From positions 1-20,720 of the forward strand of contig JAYMSP010003188.1 of the NCBI GenBank assembly GCA_036897095.1: a stretch of DNA of 20,720 nt, given 5' to 3'. The DNA comes from Plantago elongata (lineage: Eukaryota; Streptophyta; Magnoliopsida; Lamiales; Plantaginaceae). Positions 9,890 to 18,837 of the stretch are shown piece by piece (position 1 is the stretch's first letter; each line of letters starts with the position of its first letter). The position numbers were made by a program, and so were the translations under genes. A model generated the notes under the pieces. The model saw nothing but the letters and a program-made list of their open reading frames with translations. It made no database searches and was not told where the DNA came from.

Positions 9890-11350
9890 CTGCTATATCT
9901 CAAATAACTGAGCCAACTACTTATAAACAAACTGCTCCTAAAAAAGAATGGAATGATGCCATGAAACAAGAACTTGAAGCTTTAGAGAAAACTAACACAT
10001 GGATTTTAACTCATTACCTTCTAACAAGTCTTGTATAGGTTGCACATGTTTGTATAGAGTGAAGTACAAAACTGATGGCTTTATGGAAAGGTATAAAGCT
10101 AGGTTGGTGGCTAAGGGATACACACAACAACCTGGTTTGGACTATTTAATACCTTCAGCCCAGTTACAAAGATCACTATTGTCAGGGTATTATTAGCTAT
10201 TGCTGCTGTCAAATCCTGGCATTTACATCAATTGGATGCCAATACAGCCTTTATCCATGGAGACTTGGATGAAGAGGTTTATCTTGGTAATTGTGATGAT
10301 GGCAGGGTCTGCAAACTCAATAAAAGTATCTATGGGTTAAAATAGGTTGGCAGACAGTGGTTAATCAAACTCACTAACCACTTATTGTCTCTTGGTTATC
10401 ATCAGTGTGTTTCTGATTGTTCTCTATTTGTAAAGAAAACTGATAATAGTTTTACTGCCTTAGCATGTTATGTAGATGACATTTTGCTTGCATGTGATAA
10501 CATTACAGAGATTCAATCTGTGAAAACTCACTTGGACAAGTCTTTTCCAATAAAAGATCTTGGCACTATGAAATATATGTTGGGCATTGAAGTTGCCAGA
10601 ACTGCATATGGCATTACATTATGCCAAAGGAAATATTGTTTAGATATCCTTACAAACACAGGTAACTACTACACCAATAAATTCCCAACAAGGATTTGTT
10701 CACAATGCAGTTCCTCTGACAGATCCATCTCTCTATAGAAGGTTTATAGGGCGCCTGCTTTACTTGACAATCACAAGACCAGATATCTCATATAGCATGC
10801 AAACATTGACACAACATATGGCTCATCCCACTGAAGGTCATCTTTCATTAGCACATTGACTTCTGCGCTACATTAAATCCACTTCAGGCCAAGGGATATT
10901 ATTATCCTCCAAGTCAGGTTTAACATTGAGTGGTTTTACTGATAGTGATTGGGCAAGATGTTTGAAGACAAGAAGATCCATCACTGGTTATACAATATAT
11001 TTAGGTGATTCTTTGATTTCTTGATAATCAAAGAAGCAGCCAACTGTGAGCAAGTCATCAGTTGAAGCCGAGTATAGGGAAATTGCATACACAGATTGTG
11101 AGATCTAATGGTTGCTAGATTTGCTGGCCGGTCTTTCTATTGAACATTCCTCCTCTGCTACTCTTTATACAGATTCCAAATTCGCATATTGCCTAGCTCA
11201 TAATCCGGTGTTCCATGATAAAACCAAACACATAGATGTCGACTGCTATTTTATTTGAGAGAAGCTACAATAAAAGATCATACAACTTGTGAATATACCT
11301 ACTGAACATAATGTTGCAGATATTATGACAAACCTTTGGATCCTCAGTTG
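9890..11350 (+). pseudogene. copia reverse transcriptase and RNase H region, fossil
   Basis: RT blocks in order: EWNDAMKQELEALEK (about 9946-9990), [15 protein letters not shown] (about 10093-10138), [13 protein letters not shown] (about 10210-10250), the catalytic YVDDILLA (about 10470-10493) and the IKDLGTMKYMLGIEVAR block (about 10552-10600). RNase H follows with [13 protein letters not shown] (about 10941-10980), an AEYREIAYTD block near 11067, and DKTKHIDVDC near 11218. The matching region of the remnant at 66-1530 is recognisably the same family. The region is broken. Confidence 0.9.
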
Positions 11351-11397
11351 TTCAACTATTTCAACAACAAGATGAATGTTCAGAATATACACTATCA

Positions 11398-11409
11398 TCT
11401 TGTAGGGGG
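11398..11409 (+). other. Polypurine tract of the central copia element
   Basis: CTTGTAGGGGG directly precedes the 3' LTR start TCTCAAGAG. Short G-rich tracts at this place prime plus-strand DNA synthesis in LTR elements. Confidence 0.75.
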
Positions 11410-11619
11410 TCTCAAGAGTAATACTAGCTAACTACAAGGAGTATTATGCAAATAGTACATTAGTTGACAATTATAACTAATTAGCGATTATGGTGGTTAT
11501 AGTCTCTATTTATATTCATCTTTTCTTTTTCTGTAATCATCTACTTTTCATTATTCATCTTTGTATCTTCAATTCTCTCAATCAATGAATATTATTTTCG
11601 AACTTACATTTTCTTAATA
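11410..11619 (+). repeat. 3' LTR of the central copia element
   Basis: This is the direct repeat of 6581-6787 with about 90% identity; the longest unbroken match is over 35 bp, around ATTATTCATCTTTGTATCTT. It ends at TTCTTAATA, after which the foldback element resumes with CAGCTACCAG. Confidence 0.88.
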
Positions 11620-11790
11620 TCAGCTACCAGCAATCTTTTTCAGCTAGTTTTGCTAAACAAAACCTAACTTATTTGTTTTCAAACCAGCTAGCTTGCTTAA
11701 GAAGCTTCGCATTTACATAATGAGTTTTTTATTAAAAAAACTCATGAAGTTGAAAAATTAATTAAAAAGTTAGTGGTAAATCGGATCCTA

Positions 11791-13840
11791 ATGAAGTGTG
11801 ATCTAATAATGCTTGCTCGTTCACAATTTAGTTGTTACCATATAAGACTTGCTAAGAGTTGCTAATTCTGATAGATTTACAACCTTGTACACAACTAGTC
11901 TCGTAAGTAACTGTTAGATCTGCAACTTTAACAAAACTTCTAATTTTACCAAATTTCCCATCTCCTTTTTTCTTCTATAGTTGGATAAGGTCTTCATTAG
12001 CATAGCAAAACAATTAGCTGAAGACGTGTATTTGTGTTGAAAATGAGAACAATATTGAGTTAAGAAATGAATGAATTAATTAAGCAGGTTTATAAAAGGT
12101 CAAAGATTAGATATATTAATCCGAATACAAGTCTACAACCACTTTTACTGCCTTCTGAAATTCACAAGTGGAGCTTAACCAAACACCATGGAATCAAAAT
12201 TGTTGATCGATGGAAGTTGAGTAAATTGGAAAACGTTAAAGTATTAGTCAAACACTTGGTTAATATAGATTTGAATTCATGATTTTTGGTAAAACAAAAA
12301 TTACTCCATATAGTTATAAACTTATACTATTCATACCAATATAGCATCCTTCATTATTATTCGATTCATAACACCTTTATATTTACCTTTATATTTCAAT
12401 GTAACTATAGCATAAGAAAAAATTTCATATATTGCATGAATAAATGGCGTATGATGACTTATTTTCTTTAAGATCAACGTGCAAGTGAAAGATAAATTTA
12501 TACGTAACTGTACCGATCCAAAAATCTGAGTCTAGGCCTGGGGAAATAATATAGCCCGAGTATAGCACAAGCTAAATCGTGGCATATCAGTGATGTCACG
12601 TAGCCCACGCAATTCGTGTTGATGTATGTGACTTAAAAAATTAAAGGTGATCAAACTCAATTCATTAACCTACCAAAGTAATAAGATTAAAAGCATGTCT
12701 AAATGAAATGAAATATTCTTGTTGTTTCTAGAGGCGGATAGTTTTAAGCATCTCGTGAAAATTACAGATGAATGAGTGTCAGTCCTAATCGTATCCCCAG
12801 GCAATTTTTCTTGCAAGTGGTTGTTGCAGATAAAATTAAAAAAAAAAAGTATCTATCAAAATCGATGGTGTTATTTTCAATTCTCACTTTTTCTTGAACA
12901 TTTTTCTTCATCCTTGCGTGTACCTATGCCCCAGATTTTGTATCTAATTAGATCAAGCTTTCATTAATTGTGATTTGTGAAACTATGTCAAGGTTATATA
13001 TTTTGTTTATGAGATATCTCATCGAACGTGACTTTATGATGTACTATAACATATAATAGGTGTCAACATTTACAAAAGAACAAAAAAATTATTGATAGTG
13101 TAATGTACATCTTCAAAATGTGGAGGTATCGTTTCATGATCATGTTCGTTGAAACGGTTACGATTGTCTCATATCGTCTATATCTCGGCAGGCACGGACA
13201 CACAGCTGGAAAAGGGGCAGCAATTGCTCTCCTTAAATTTTAGCCAAGAATGACCAATATACCCTTAAGAATTAGTTTATTCACGAATGAGATCACTTAA
13301 TTTATAAATCTTTCATAAAATTATAGAAAATATCAAAAAACATATTCAGCCGTACAAACAAATCTAACTAGAATACAAGAATCTTGTCAAAAGATTTGAA
13401 GAACTTAACAGCAAAATATACTCAAAAGTAGAAGATGTGTTGATATTGAATTAATTAAATAAATAAATAAATAATATAATATTTTATCTTTTATATATAT
13501 GATTGTATATCGTGGTTGTTATGTATCTCAAAGTTACTATAAATAAGTAATGACATATTTTTATGCGTTGAAAATTACTAAGAATATAGTTCGAACACAA
13601 CAATGTGAAACATCTAAAATCATTGTATTTAGTATAAATCTAATAGTTCATAACTTGTTACTTTTTGTTATGTTTAACGATCGATATTCCTGATTATTTG
13701 TTCTATGTCCGTTCCTGTGTCTCGGTATTTATTCGCTCCGAAATAAAAATCTATGTTAAAACCTGAACATCTTTTTTCCTGATTAAGTTATATTTATGCT
13801 TTAATACCTCGGGAACACTATAGGGATTAGGGAGAGTTAA
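11791..13840. other. AT-rich spacer, no convincing gene
   Basis: A 71-codon open frame at 12067-12282 (MNELIKQVYKRSKIRYINP...) has no family signature and AT-driven composition, so I do not call it a gene; the 61- and 63-codon frames at 12286-12471 and 12776-12967 are weaker still. A GC-richer patch at 13185-13260 (GGCACGGACACACAGCTGGA) stands out but is unexplained. A short AAAT microsatellite lies at 13456-13474. No RNA gene or inverted-repeat element could be fixed. Confidence 0.55.
13456..13474. repeat. (AAAT)n microsatellite
   Basis: About four and a half AAAT/TAAA units in a row, within a longer AT-only stretch. Confidence 0.75.
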
Positions 13841-13914
13841 CTTATAATGGCGTGTGATGTTTTACTTAAAAACATCCAACAAGTTGCGTATTGTAGTACG
13901 TGTTGGCTGTTGCA

Positions 13915-14048
13915 TCTATTGTTTGGGCCATCGTCTACAGCCCAAGTAGATGTATATGAAATCGATAGGAAGCCCATAAGTTTTCTTTTCCAAACTCTTC
14001 TCTTCTTTTTCTTCATCTTCAATTGGGTGTTGAACATCTGTTACAATG
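13915..14048 (+). promoter_or_regulatory. Orphan housekeeping-type promoter and 5' leader
   Basis: Three Site II-type motifs lie within 53 bp: TGGGCC at 13924-13929 and AGCCCA (TGGGCT on the other strand) at 13939-13944 and 13971-13976. In plants such clusters are bound by TCP factors and mark promoters of ribosomal, mitochondrial and other growth genes. They are followed by a pyrimidine-rich leader (about 13980-14030) and by ACAATGGCG, an ATG (14046-14048) in near-ideal plant context. The frame from this ATG closes after eight codons, but GCGA|GTAAAAG right after it could be a splice donor. No matching downstream exon was found, so this may be the 5' end of a gene that was duplicated or cut off. 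A longer frame from ATG 13847 overlaps it and is probably chance. Confidence 0.35.
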
Positions 14049-14074
14049 GCGAGTAAAAGAGATTCCAATTAATG

Positions 14075-16231
14075 CATTAACATATCTCATAATTCAGCTG
14101 GGAATGAGTGATGATTTTATGAAATAAAGTTTATCAATGCTTTATTTGATTATGGTATATCTCAACTCATTATACTCATACGTTTGTATTATACTTTTTA
14201 AACAATATAATAAGTCTTTAAATGTTCCGTTAAAATGTCATTTAGATTAAAATGTTTTTTTACTTACTTTCACAATACTTGTGCTTCTTCCACCTAAATT
14301 TAAATCCAAAGGTTGCAACTTTTATAAACATGTGCATCTCTTATTTTCCTCATCTTGGTAATTCCGTACTCAACCGAGTCGGCAGAGCTGAAAATTCCAC
14401 CCCTTTCGACAAACACCAACCCAAATGATGCCTCCTTTTCATCCCTCCTATATCTATTTCATACCCCAAATTGGCTCCAGTAATTTCTGTTATATTGAAA
14501 ATATATTTTCCTAAACAACCAACGTTGATTGTCAATTACACATGCTCGCCCCGCTCCTCCCAAATTGTTTACTGCTCCTCCCAAATTGTTTACTGGCCCA
14601 TCTGTCTGCTCACCTGAACACTGGATTGCCAATCAATTTGATCCATCCATGTACTTCGTTTTTCGTCCCTTAATTATTGATCTTGTCGTTGCAACCTAAT
14701 GAGTTGTGAGTTTTAGGATTACCGATTTGTGTCGTTTCGGACTTTAAATGCATGGACATGTTCTACACCAATTCAACCGTCGGTATCGCAATTGTATCTA
14801 TAAACGGCGGCTGGATTATATATTATTCACAATCAGACTTATTCCCCTTCAGGTAATTAATTTATTAAGGGTTACTTTAAGTACGTGCTTTATTAAAATT
14901 ATGATATTATGCTAGCATTTTATACTTTATAGCTTCAACAACAGCCAAACTCACAAATTTATCTACTTATATACTTATATACATTTGTTGAAAATAATGT
15001 GGAAGCTAGTATTTATGTGGGTGGGAGAAGACGCAATGATTCGCTTTGAGTTATGGGGCGGACGTAAACGCAGAATAGATACACCGCACCTAAGTGGGGA
15101 TGCGAGAACGAAGTCGACACTGTTTGCTTCCAGCTGTGCGAAAACAGGCAGCCTTCGTTGAGGCATTTCCTCGAAAATAAATCTTTAATTCTCATGTTAA
15201 ATTGTCATTTCACTCAGTTAAAGTGATGTTCACTATTACACTTTGTTTAGCACTTCTTCTCTATTCTCCAGTAACCGGCTACTAAAAAAAGTTATTTTAA
15301 ATTGTCTTCGCTTACAACCTCACACATGCAACACTCCTTCAAAAATTTTACAGATGCAGTCCAACATATACTTTCTAAAGGAATTGAAAACACTTTAGAA
15401 CATGATGAATATGATTAGTCTAGGTGAACGTTGTGGTTGTTGATTTGGTTCAGACAAAGAAACCAAGCTAGAATTGTTTAGATGATGTCAATGGCTTCTA
15501 GGTAGTCTTGGACTTTTTGATTTTTGTGTGGGTATTGTACCCATTGACAAGACTCAATGCATTCCATGTTTATGTATTTCATTTATGCACATAAGTATTT
15601 GTATCCCGTAGTTTTTTTCTAAAAATATTATATATTTAAGATTATATTTATCTCGCATAACTCCTTAAACTACTAAATGAAAGAGACATCTCACACCTTA
15701 TAGAAAATAGTAAAAGGTCTACAATTACATACAAATTACTCATTTTAAGTTGGTCTAAGCCAACTTACCAATGAAATAAAGTGAAGATACTCTTTCATTT
15801 ATGGGTTGGTAATATTCAAAATTCCGCTACATTCTAAATTATAACTTGTGTACAAAAATATGTAGATATTTACCATCCAAGACATTAATGTATCATGAAA
15901 TATAATATGCTAGTTCGCACGTAACCTAAATTCGATTAGTTTTATAAAATTTATAGGCACGCGGTGCATCAAATCAAGTTTGTCAATAAATCTAATCAAA
16001 GGTGCGTAATTTCATTTACTATTATCTATTTGAGGATTGATCTGTGTATTGTAAAAGTTAATATCAGTTATATCCACTTGAAAATATTGAAATATCAAAT
16101 AAGTTCAAAGGTTCGATCACCTTGTCTGAAAATCTCCACAATCATTCCGTCTCAAACATTTTTCGGACGTCGTTTTGCCGGAGACCTAGTCTTATCCATC
16201 GCGTTATCAAATTTCTTGCTTGGTCTTCTTC
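14075..16231. other. Spacer with GC-richer islands, no gene recognised
   Basis: This is mostly AT-rich DNA. Two stretches stand out: 14355-14640, which is pyrimidine-rich and holds the 21-bp duplication, and 15010-15175, which is clearly GC-richer and open on the minus strand in two overlapping frames (60-63 codons, e.g. MPQRRLPVFAQLEANSVDF). Neither frame carries a motif I recognise. A GGTTCGATCACC at 16110-16121 looks like a tRNA T-loop but no tRNA fold surrounds it. Confidence 0.5.
14553..14594. repeat. 21-bp tandem duplication (2 perfect copies)
   Basis: GCTCCTCCCAAATTGTTTACT occurs twice head to tail (14553-14573 and 14574-14594) without a difference, implying a recent slippage or repair event. 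Confidence 0.92.
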
Positions 16232-16359
16232 GGTTGTGTTCTCTTCAACTGAAAATCACTCCAGTTCAGTTCAGTTCGGCTTAGTTATAATTTATACCTT
16301 ACTTCAATTCAATTCAGTTCAGTTATGTTCAGTAAATTTCAATTGAAGAGAACACAACC
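16232..16359. mobile_element. Tourist-like MITE, copy 1
   Basis: A 128-bp element with terminal inverted repeats: GGTTGTGTTCTCTTCAA at 16232-16248 is perfectly mirrored at 16343-16359, and similarity continues a few bases further in. The inside is made of CAGTT/CAATT pentamer-like repeats and has no coding capacity. The GGTTGTGTT ends recall PIF/Harbinger (Tourist) MITEs. The flanks share TTC on both sides, a possible 3-bp target duplication. A relative in reverse orientation lies at 18661-18802. Confidence 0.8.
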
Positions 16360-16424
16360 TTCATCTCATTATCTTTTATGTCTAATCTGGTAATTGGTAA
16401 ATGTTAGCATCTGTATATGTCTAG

Positions 16425-17295
16425 AAGCATACCCCTAAGTTACTTATTGAGTATTGTTCTGACTAGGGACAAGGACGGTTTATTTCTATCTCAAAAACAA
16501 TATGTAGAGGACATTGTCGATAGAGCTGGCAATCAAAATGTTCATCATCAGAAACATCATTCGACACCAAACCGAAGCTCGGTGCTTCGAATGCTGCTCC
16601 ATTCGAAGATCCTACCAAATATAACCAACTTGCCGGTCACTCCAGTATCTGACATTCACACGCCTGGATATATCCTATGCGGTTCAACAAGTTTGTCTTC
16701 ACATACGCGATCATCGGGTAGATCATATGACCGCTCTCAAGCGTATAATATGCTATATCCAAGGGATAAAAGATCTCGGATTGCATCTATACAAGTCAAA
16801 AGTTGATAGCTTGACTTGTTACACGAACGTCGATTGGGGCGGTTATCCGAATACTAGGCAATCCAATTCCAGTTATTGCGTTTTTCTCGGTGATAATCTC
16901 ATCTCTTGGTCGTCTAAACGACAACCGACTCTATCTCGCTCGAGTGCCGAAGCGGAATACCACGGTGTTGCTAATTTTGTTTTCGAATCTTGTTGGCTCA
17001 GGAACCTGCTTCACGAACTTCAGTTTCCGGTGCACAGTCACGCTCGTATATTGTGACAACGTGAGTGCTATTTACTTGTCCGGTAATCCACTTCAACATC
17101 TACGAACCAAACACATAGAGATGGATATACATTTTATCTGGAAAAAAAGTCGCGAGGGGAGAAGTTCGAGTATTGCACGTCCCATCTCGTTATCAAATTG
17201 GGGGCATCTTCATGAAAGGAGTTTGGAAAGTCCTCTTTGATAGTTTTCGAGACAGTCTTAAATATTCGCAAGCCTCCGCTTCGATTGCGAGGGTG
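16425..17295 (+). mobile_element. Ty1/copia relic, Ale-like, 3' part, broken
   Basis: The end of a reverse transcriptase (LSYLLSIVLTRDKDGLFLSQ, about 16434-16495, then QYVEDIVDRAG) is followed by the QGIKDLGLHLYKS block (about 16760-16800) and RNase H (FLGDNLISWSSKRQPTLSRS near 16885-16945, SSAEAEY, YCDNVSAIYLSGNP near 17051-17092, RTKHIEMDIHF near 17104-17135). These blocks are typical of the Ale-type copia lineage and differ clearly from the other two copia elements here. Gag, protease, integrase and most of RT are absent. The coding part has several breaks; it is a fossil. A 3' LTR follows directly. Confidence 0.88.
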
Positions 17296-17440
17296 TGTTA
17301 GAATTTGTATATATCTAAAACAGTAATCCTAATAGAATATTAGCTAGTCAGATTAGAATACTTAAATATCAATTTGTATATTATACATATAATCATCATT
17401 GAAATTGAGACCAAGAATTATATTCCTATAATCTTATAAT
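17296..17440 (+). repeat. 3' LTR of the Ale-like relic
   Basis: After the G-rich tract GCGAGGG (17288-17293) the sequence TGTTAGAATTTGTATATATC begins with the usual TG and matches the style of short Ale LTRs (TGTTAGAAT start, AGTAATCCTAATAGAATATT, then a TATATTCCTATAATCTTA-like end). No 5' partner is in the window, so the right boundary is approximate. Confidence 0.65.
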
Positions 17441-18059
17441 AAACACCTCATTTTACTTTACCAATGTATACATAACTTTCGTTCTAAGAGATTTGTATTT
17501 TTATGATTGTATCTTCTTGTTCCTGGTACGCCCTCTCATAGTATTTTTTTTTCTGATTATGGTAGGTTCAAGTCATATTTGCATTTTCTAGAAGATGGTG
17601 GGATATGGTATATAGATTGAATTGGATAGTACATTAGGATGGTTCGATCAATTCAGATTTCTTTTCCTATGTGTATTAATTATGGTGGAACTCAAAATTT
17701 TACTATTGCCTAAAATGGCTGATGAATTTATATTTTTCTACAAGCATATATTTAGTATTTACTTATCTTCATTCCGTATACGATCAATATCAATGTGTAA
17801 AGTCCTCAAAGTCTGAAATCATTATATCTTATTATATAATTGTTAAAATCTTCATAACATACTAAATTCAGTCCTAAAATCTAAAAGGCTGAAATCATTA
17901 AGATTTTCATAACATACTAAATCTTGATTTTGCTTATGATATTTGACAAGAAGTTCATAGTGCAAAAGTTACATCTTAAGATATGAAATTAAACTTTAAA
18001 AATAAATAGATAAAATTAAAGCATGAAAATGGTTTTCCACGGTCTCGCTTTGAAATATA
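17441..18059. other. AT-rich spacer with a partial duplication
   Basis: No coding region is supported; the 64-codon frame at 17622-17816 is hydrophobic and AT-driven with no family signature. It holds the imperfect tandem repeat at 17800-17922. Confidence 0.55.
17800..17922. repeat. Imperfect tandem duplication, about 55-68 bp
   Basis: Two copies (17800-17867 and 17869-17922) share CTGAAATCATTA and TTCATAACATACTAAAT in the same order, with small length differences between these blocks. Confidence 0.75.
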
Positions 18060-18061
18060 TA

Positions 18062-18289
18062 CTCCCTTCGTCATGTAGATAAAGTGGGAAAGATGATAAT
18101 AATATAAAGAAAATGAGTAAATCAAGTATGAGAGTGTGTGAATAAAGCATGAAAGATCGTGAATAAAGTAGGAGATATGATATTATTATAATGATAATAA
18201 TTAACATATAAAAGTTTATAAAATAAGATGAAGTTGAGTTTGAAATTGACGAAAATGAAAAGTATAAAGTTGACTTGTGGTAAGGGGAG
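18062..18289. mobile_element. Stowaway-like MITE (Tc1/mariner type)
   Basis: The left end CTCCCTTCGTC and the right end, reading CTCCCCTTACC on the opposite strand, match the Stowaway consensus start CTCCCTCCGT. TA flanks both sides (18060-18061, 18290-18291), the expected target duplication. The 228-bp element has no coding capacity; inside, GTGAATAAAG occurs twice (about 18137 and 18160). Confidence 0.82.
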
Positions 18290-18660
18290 TATGTTTAAGC
18301 TTGAAAATGTTTCGTTATAAATAGATCTAATTTAAGGAAATTGTAATTTTTAACATTACATATGTAGATTTTAAATATGTTTCAACTAATTAAAAAACGA
18401 TTACTTTCAAGAATTATAAACAATCATGTAGAAATTGATTGAATTCTACAGAAACACACATACAAATTATTTGTGAAAATTATAACTATAAGTCTATTAT
18501 AAAGGAGTAAAAACCTTAATTGAAAAGTTTGGTACCAAATGAATTGTCAAATTTGCATTGAAGTGTTTGATATGAATTTCCGGATTTGTCATTCCAAATA
18601 AAAGTTGCAAGCGTTTAAAATTTTGTGGCTTTCATAAGACGGTTCGACTGTGAGAGTAAG

Positions 18661-18802
18661 GTTGTGTTTTTTTCAATTGAGATTTACTGGACTGGACTGG
18701 ACTGAACTGAATTTAAGTAAGTTATAAATTGTAACTAAGTCGAGTTGAACTGAACTACACTAAATTGAACTGAACTGGAAAAGTGCAGTTGAGGATAACA
18801 CC
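18661..18802. mobile_element. Tourist-like MITE, copy 2 (reverse orientation)
   Basis: Read on the minus strand, this stretch follows copy 1 (16232-16359) along its whole length: GGTGTTATCCTCAACTG at the start, CAGTTCAGTTCAA-type repeats, the TTAGTTACAATTTATAACTT middle, and TCAATTGAAAAAAACACAAC at the end. It is about 14 bp longer, mainly because of extra CAGTT/CAGTC units, and more diverged at the ends. A GTGAGAG/CTCTCGCAC pair outside the ends may extend the inverted repeat. The target duplication is unresolved. Confidence 0.75.
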
Positions 18803-18837
18803 GACTAACTCTCGCACTTCTTTATGCCATATTCTTC

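Larger units (their letters stand above)
6581..11620 (+). mobile_element. Ty1/copia retrotransposon, full structure, broken coding region
   Basis: A plus-strand copia element of about 5.04 kb with all parts in order: 5' LTR, primer-binding site, Gag with zinc knuckle, protease, integrase, reverse transcriptase, RNase H, polypurine tract, 3' LTR. The order protease-integrase-RT-RNase H identifies Ty1/copia rather than Ty3. A candidate 5-bp target duplication, CAGCT, lies at 6577-6581 and 11621-11625; the LTR boundary is uncertain by one or two bases. The internal coding region has roughly ten breaks, so this is a fossil. The two LTRs differ at about 21 of about 206 aligned sites plus one small indel by hand count (about 10%). 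With commonly used plant rates this means roughly 4-8 million years. Lineage within copia is not assigned; the remnant at 1-1545 is a close relative. Confidence 0.93.
6321..11790. mobile_element. Foldback/MITE-type DNA element split by a copia insertion
   Basis: The DNA on the two sides of the copia element forms one inverted repeat. The left arm, 6409-6496, pairs with the reverse complement of 11686-11772 at roughly 80% identity by eye; the clearest block reads AATGCGCAGCTTTTTAAACA on the left and AATGCGAAGCTTCTTAAGCA on the right after reversal. The outer ends also match (TTGGAATCCG-TTTA at 6321 and TAGGATCCGATTTA reversed from 11790). Without the insert the element would be about 430 bp, AGCT-rich and without coding capacity. 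Such arms are typical of non-autonomous DNA transposons that fold back. The target duplication is unresolved, so the superfamily is open (hAT-like or Mutator-like). Confidence 0.7.

Noticed and set aside
12067-12282. A 71-codon open frame as a small host gene
   Set aside because: AT-driven composition, no family motif, no clear promoter or splice context.
13847-14056. A 69-codon frame beginning MACDVLLKN
   Set aside because: It runs through the Site II motifs and the pyrimidine leader, whose T-rich codons explain its Phe/Leu-rich end; better read as promoter and leader.
14046-14072. First codons of a ubiquitin-conjugating enzyme (MASKR start)
   Set aside because: Five residues are too few, the sequence departs straight after, and no further exon of that family is present.
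16105-16125. A tRNA gene or SINE box B at GGTTCGATCACC
   Set aside because: No cloverleaf arms or box A at the right distance; a lone T-loop-like motif is common by chance.
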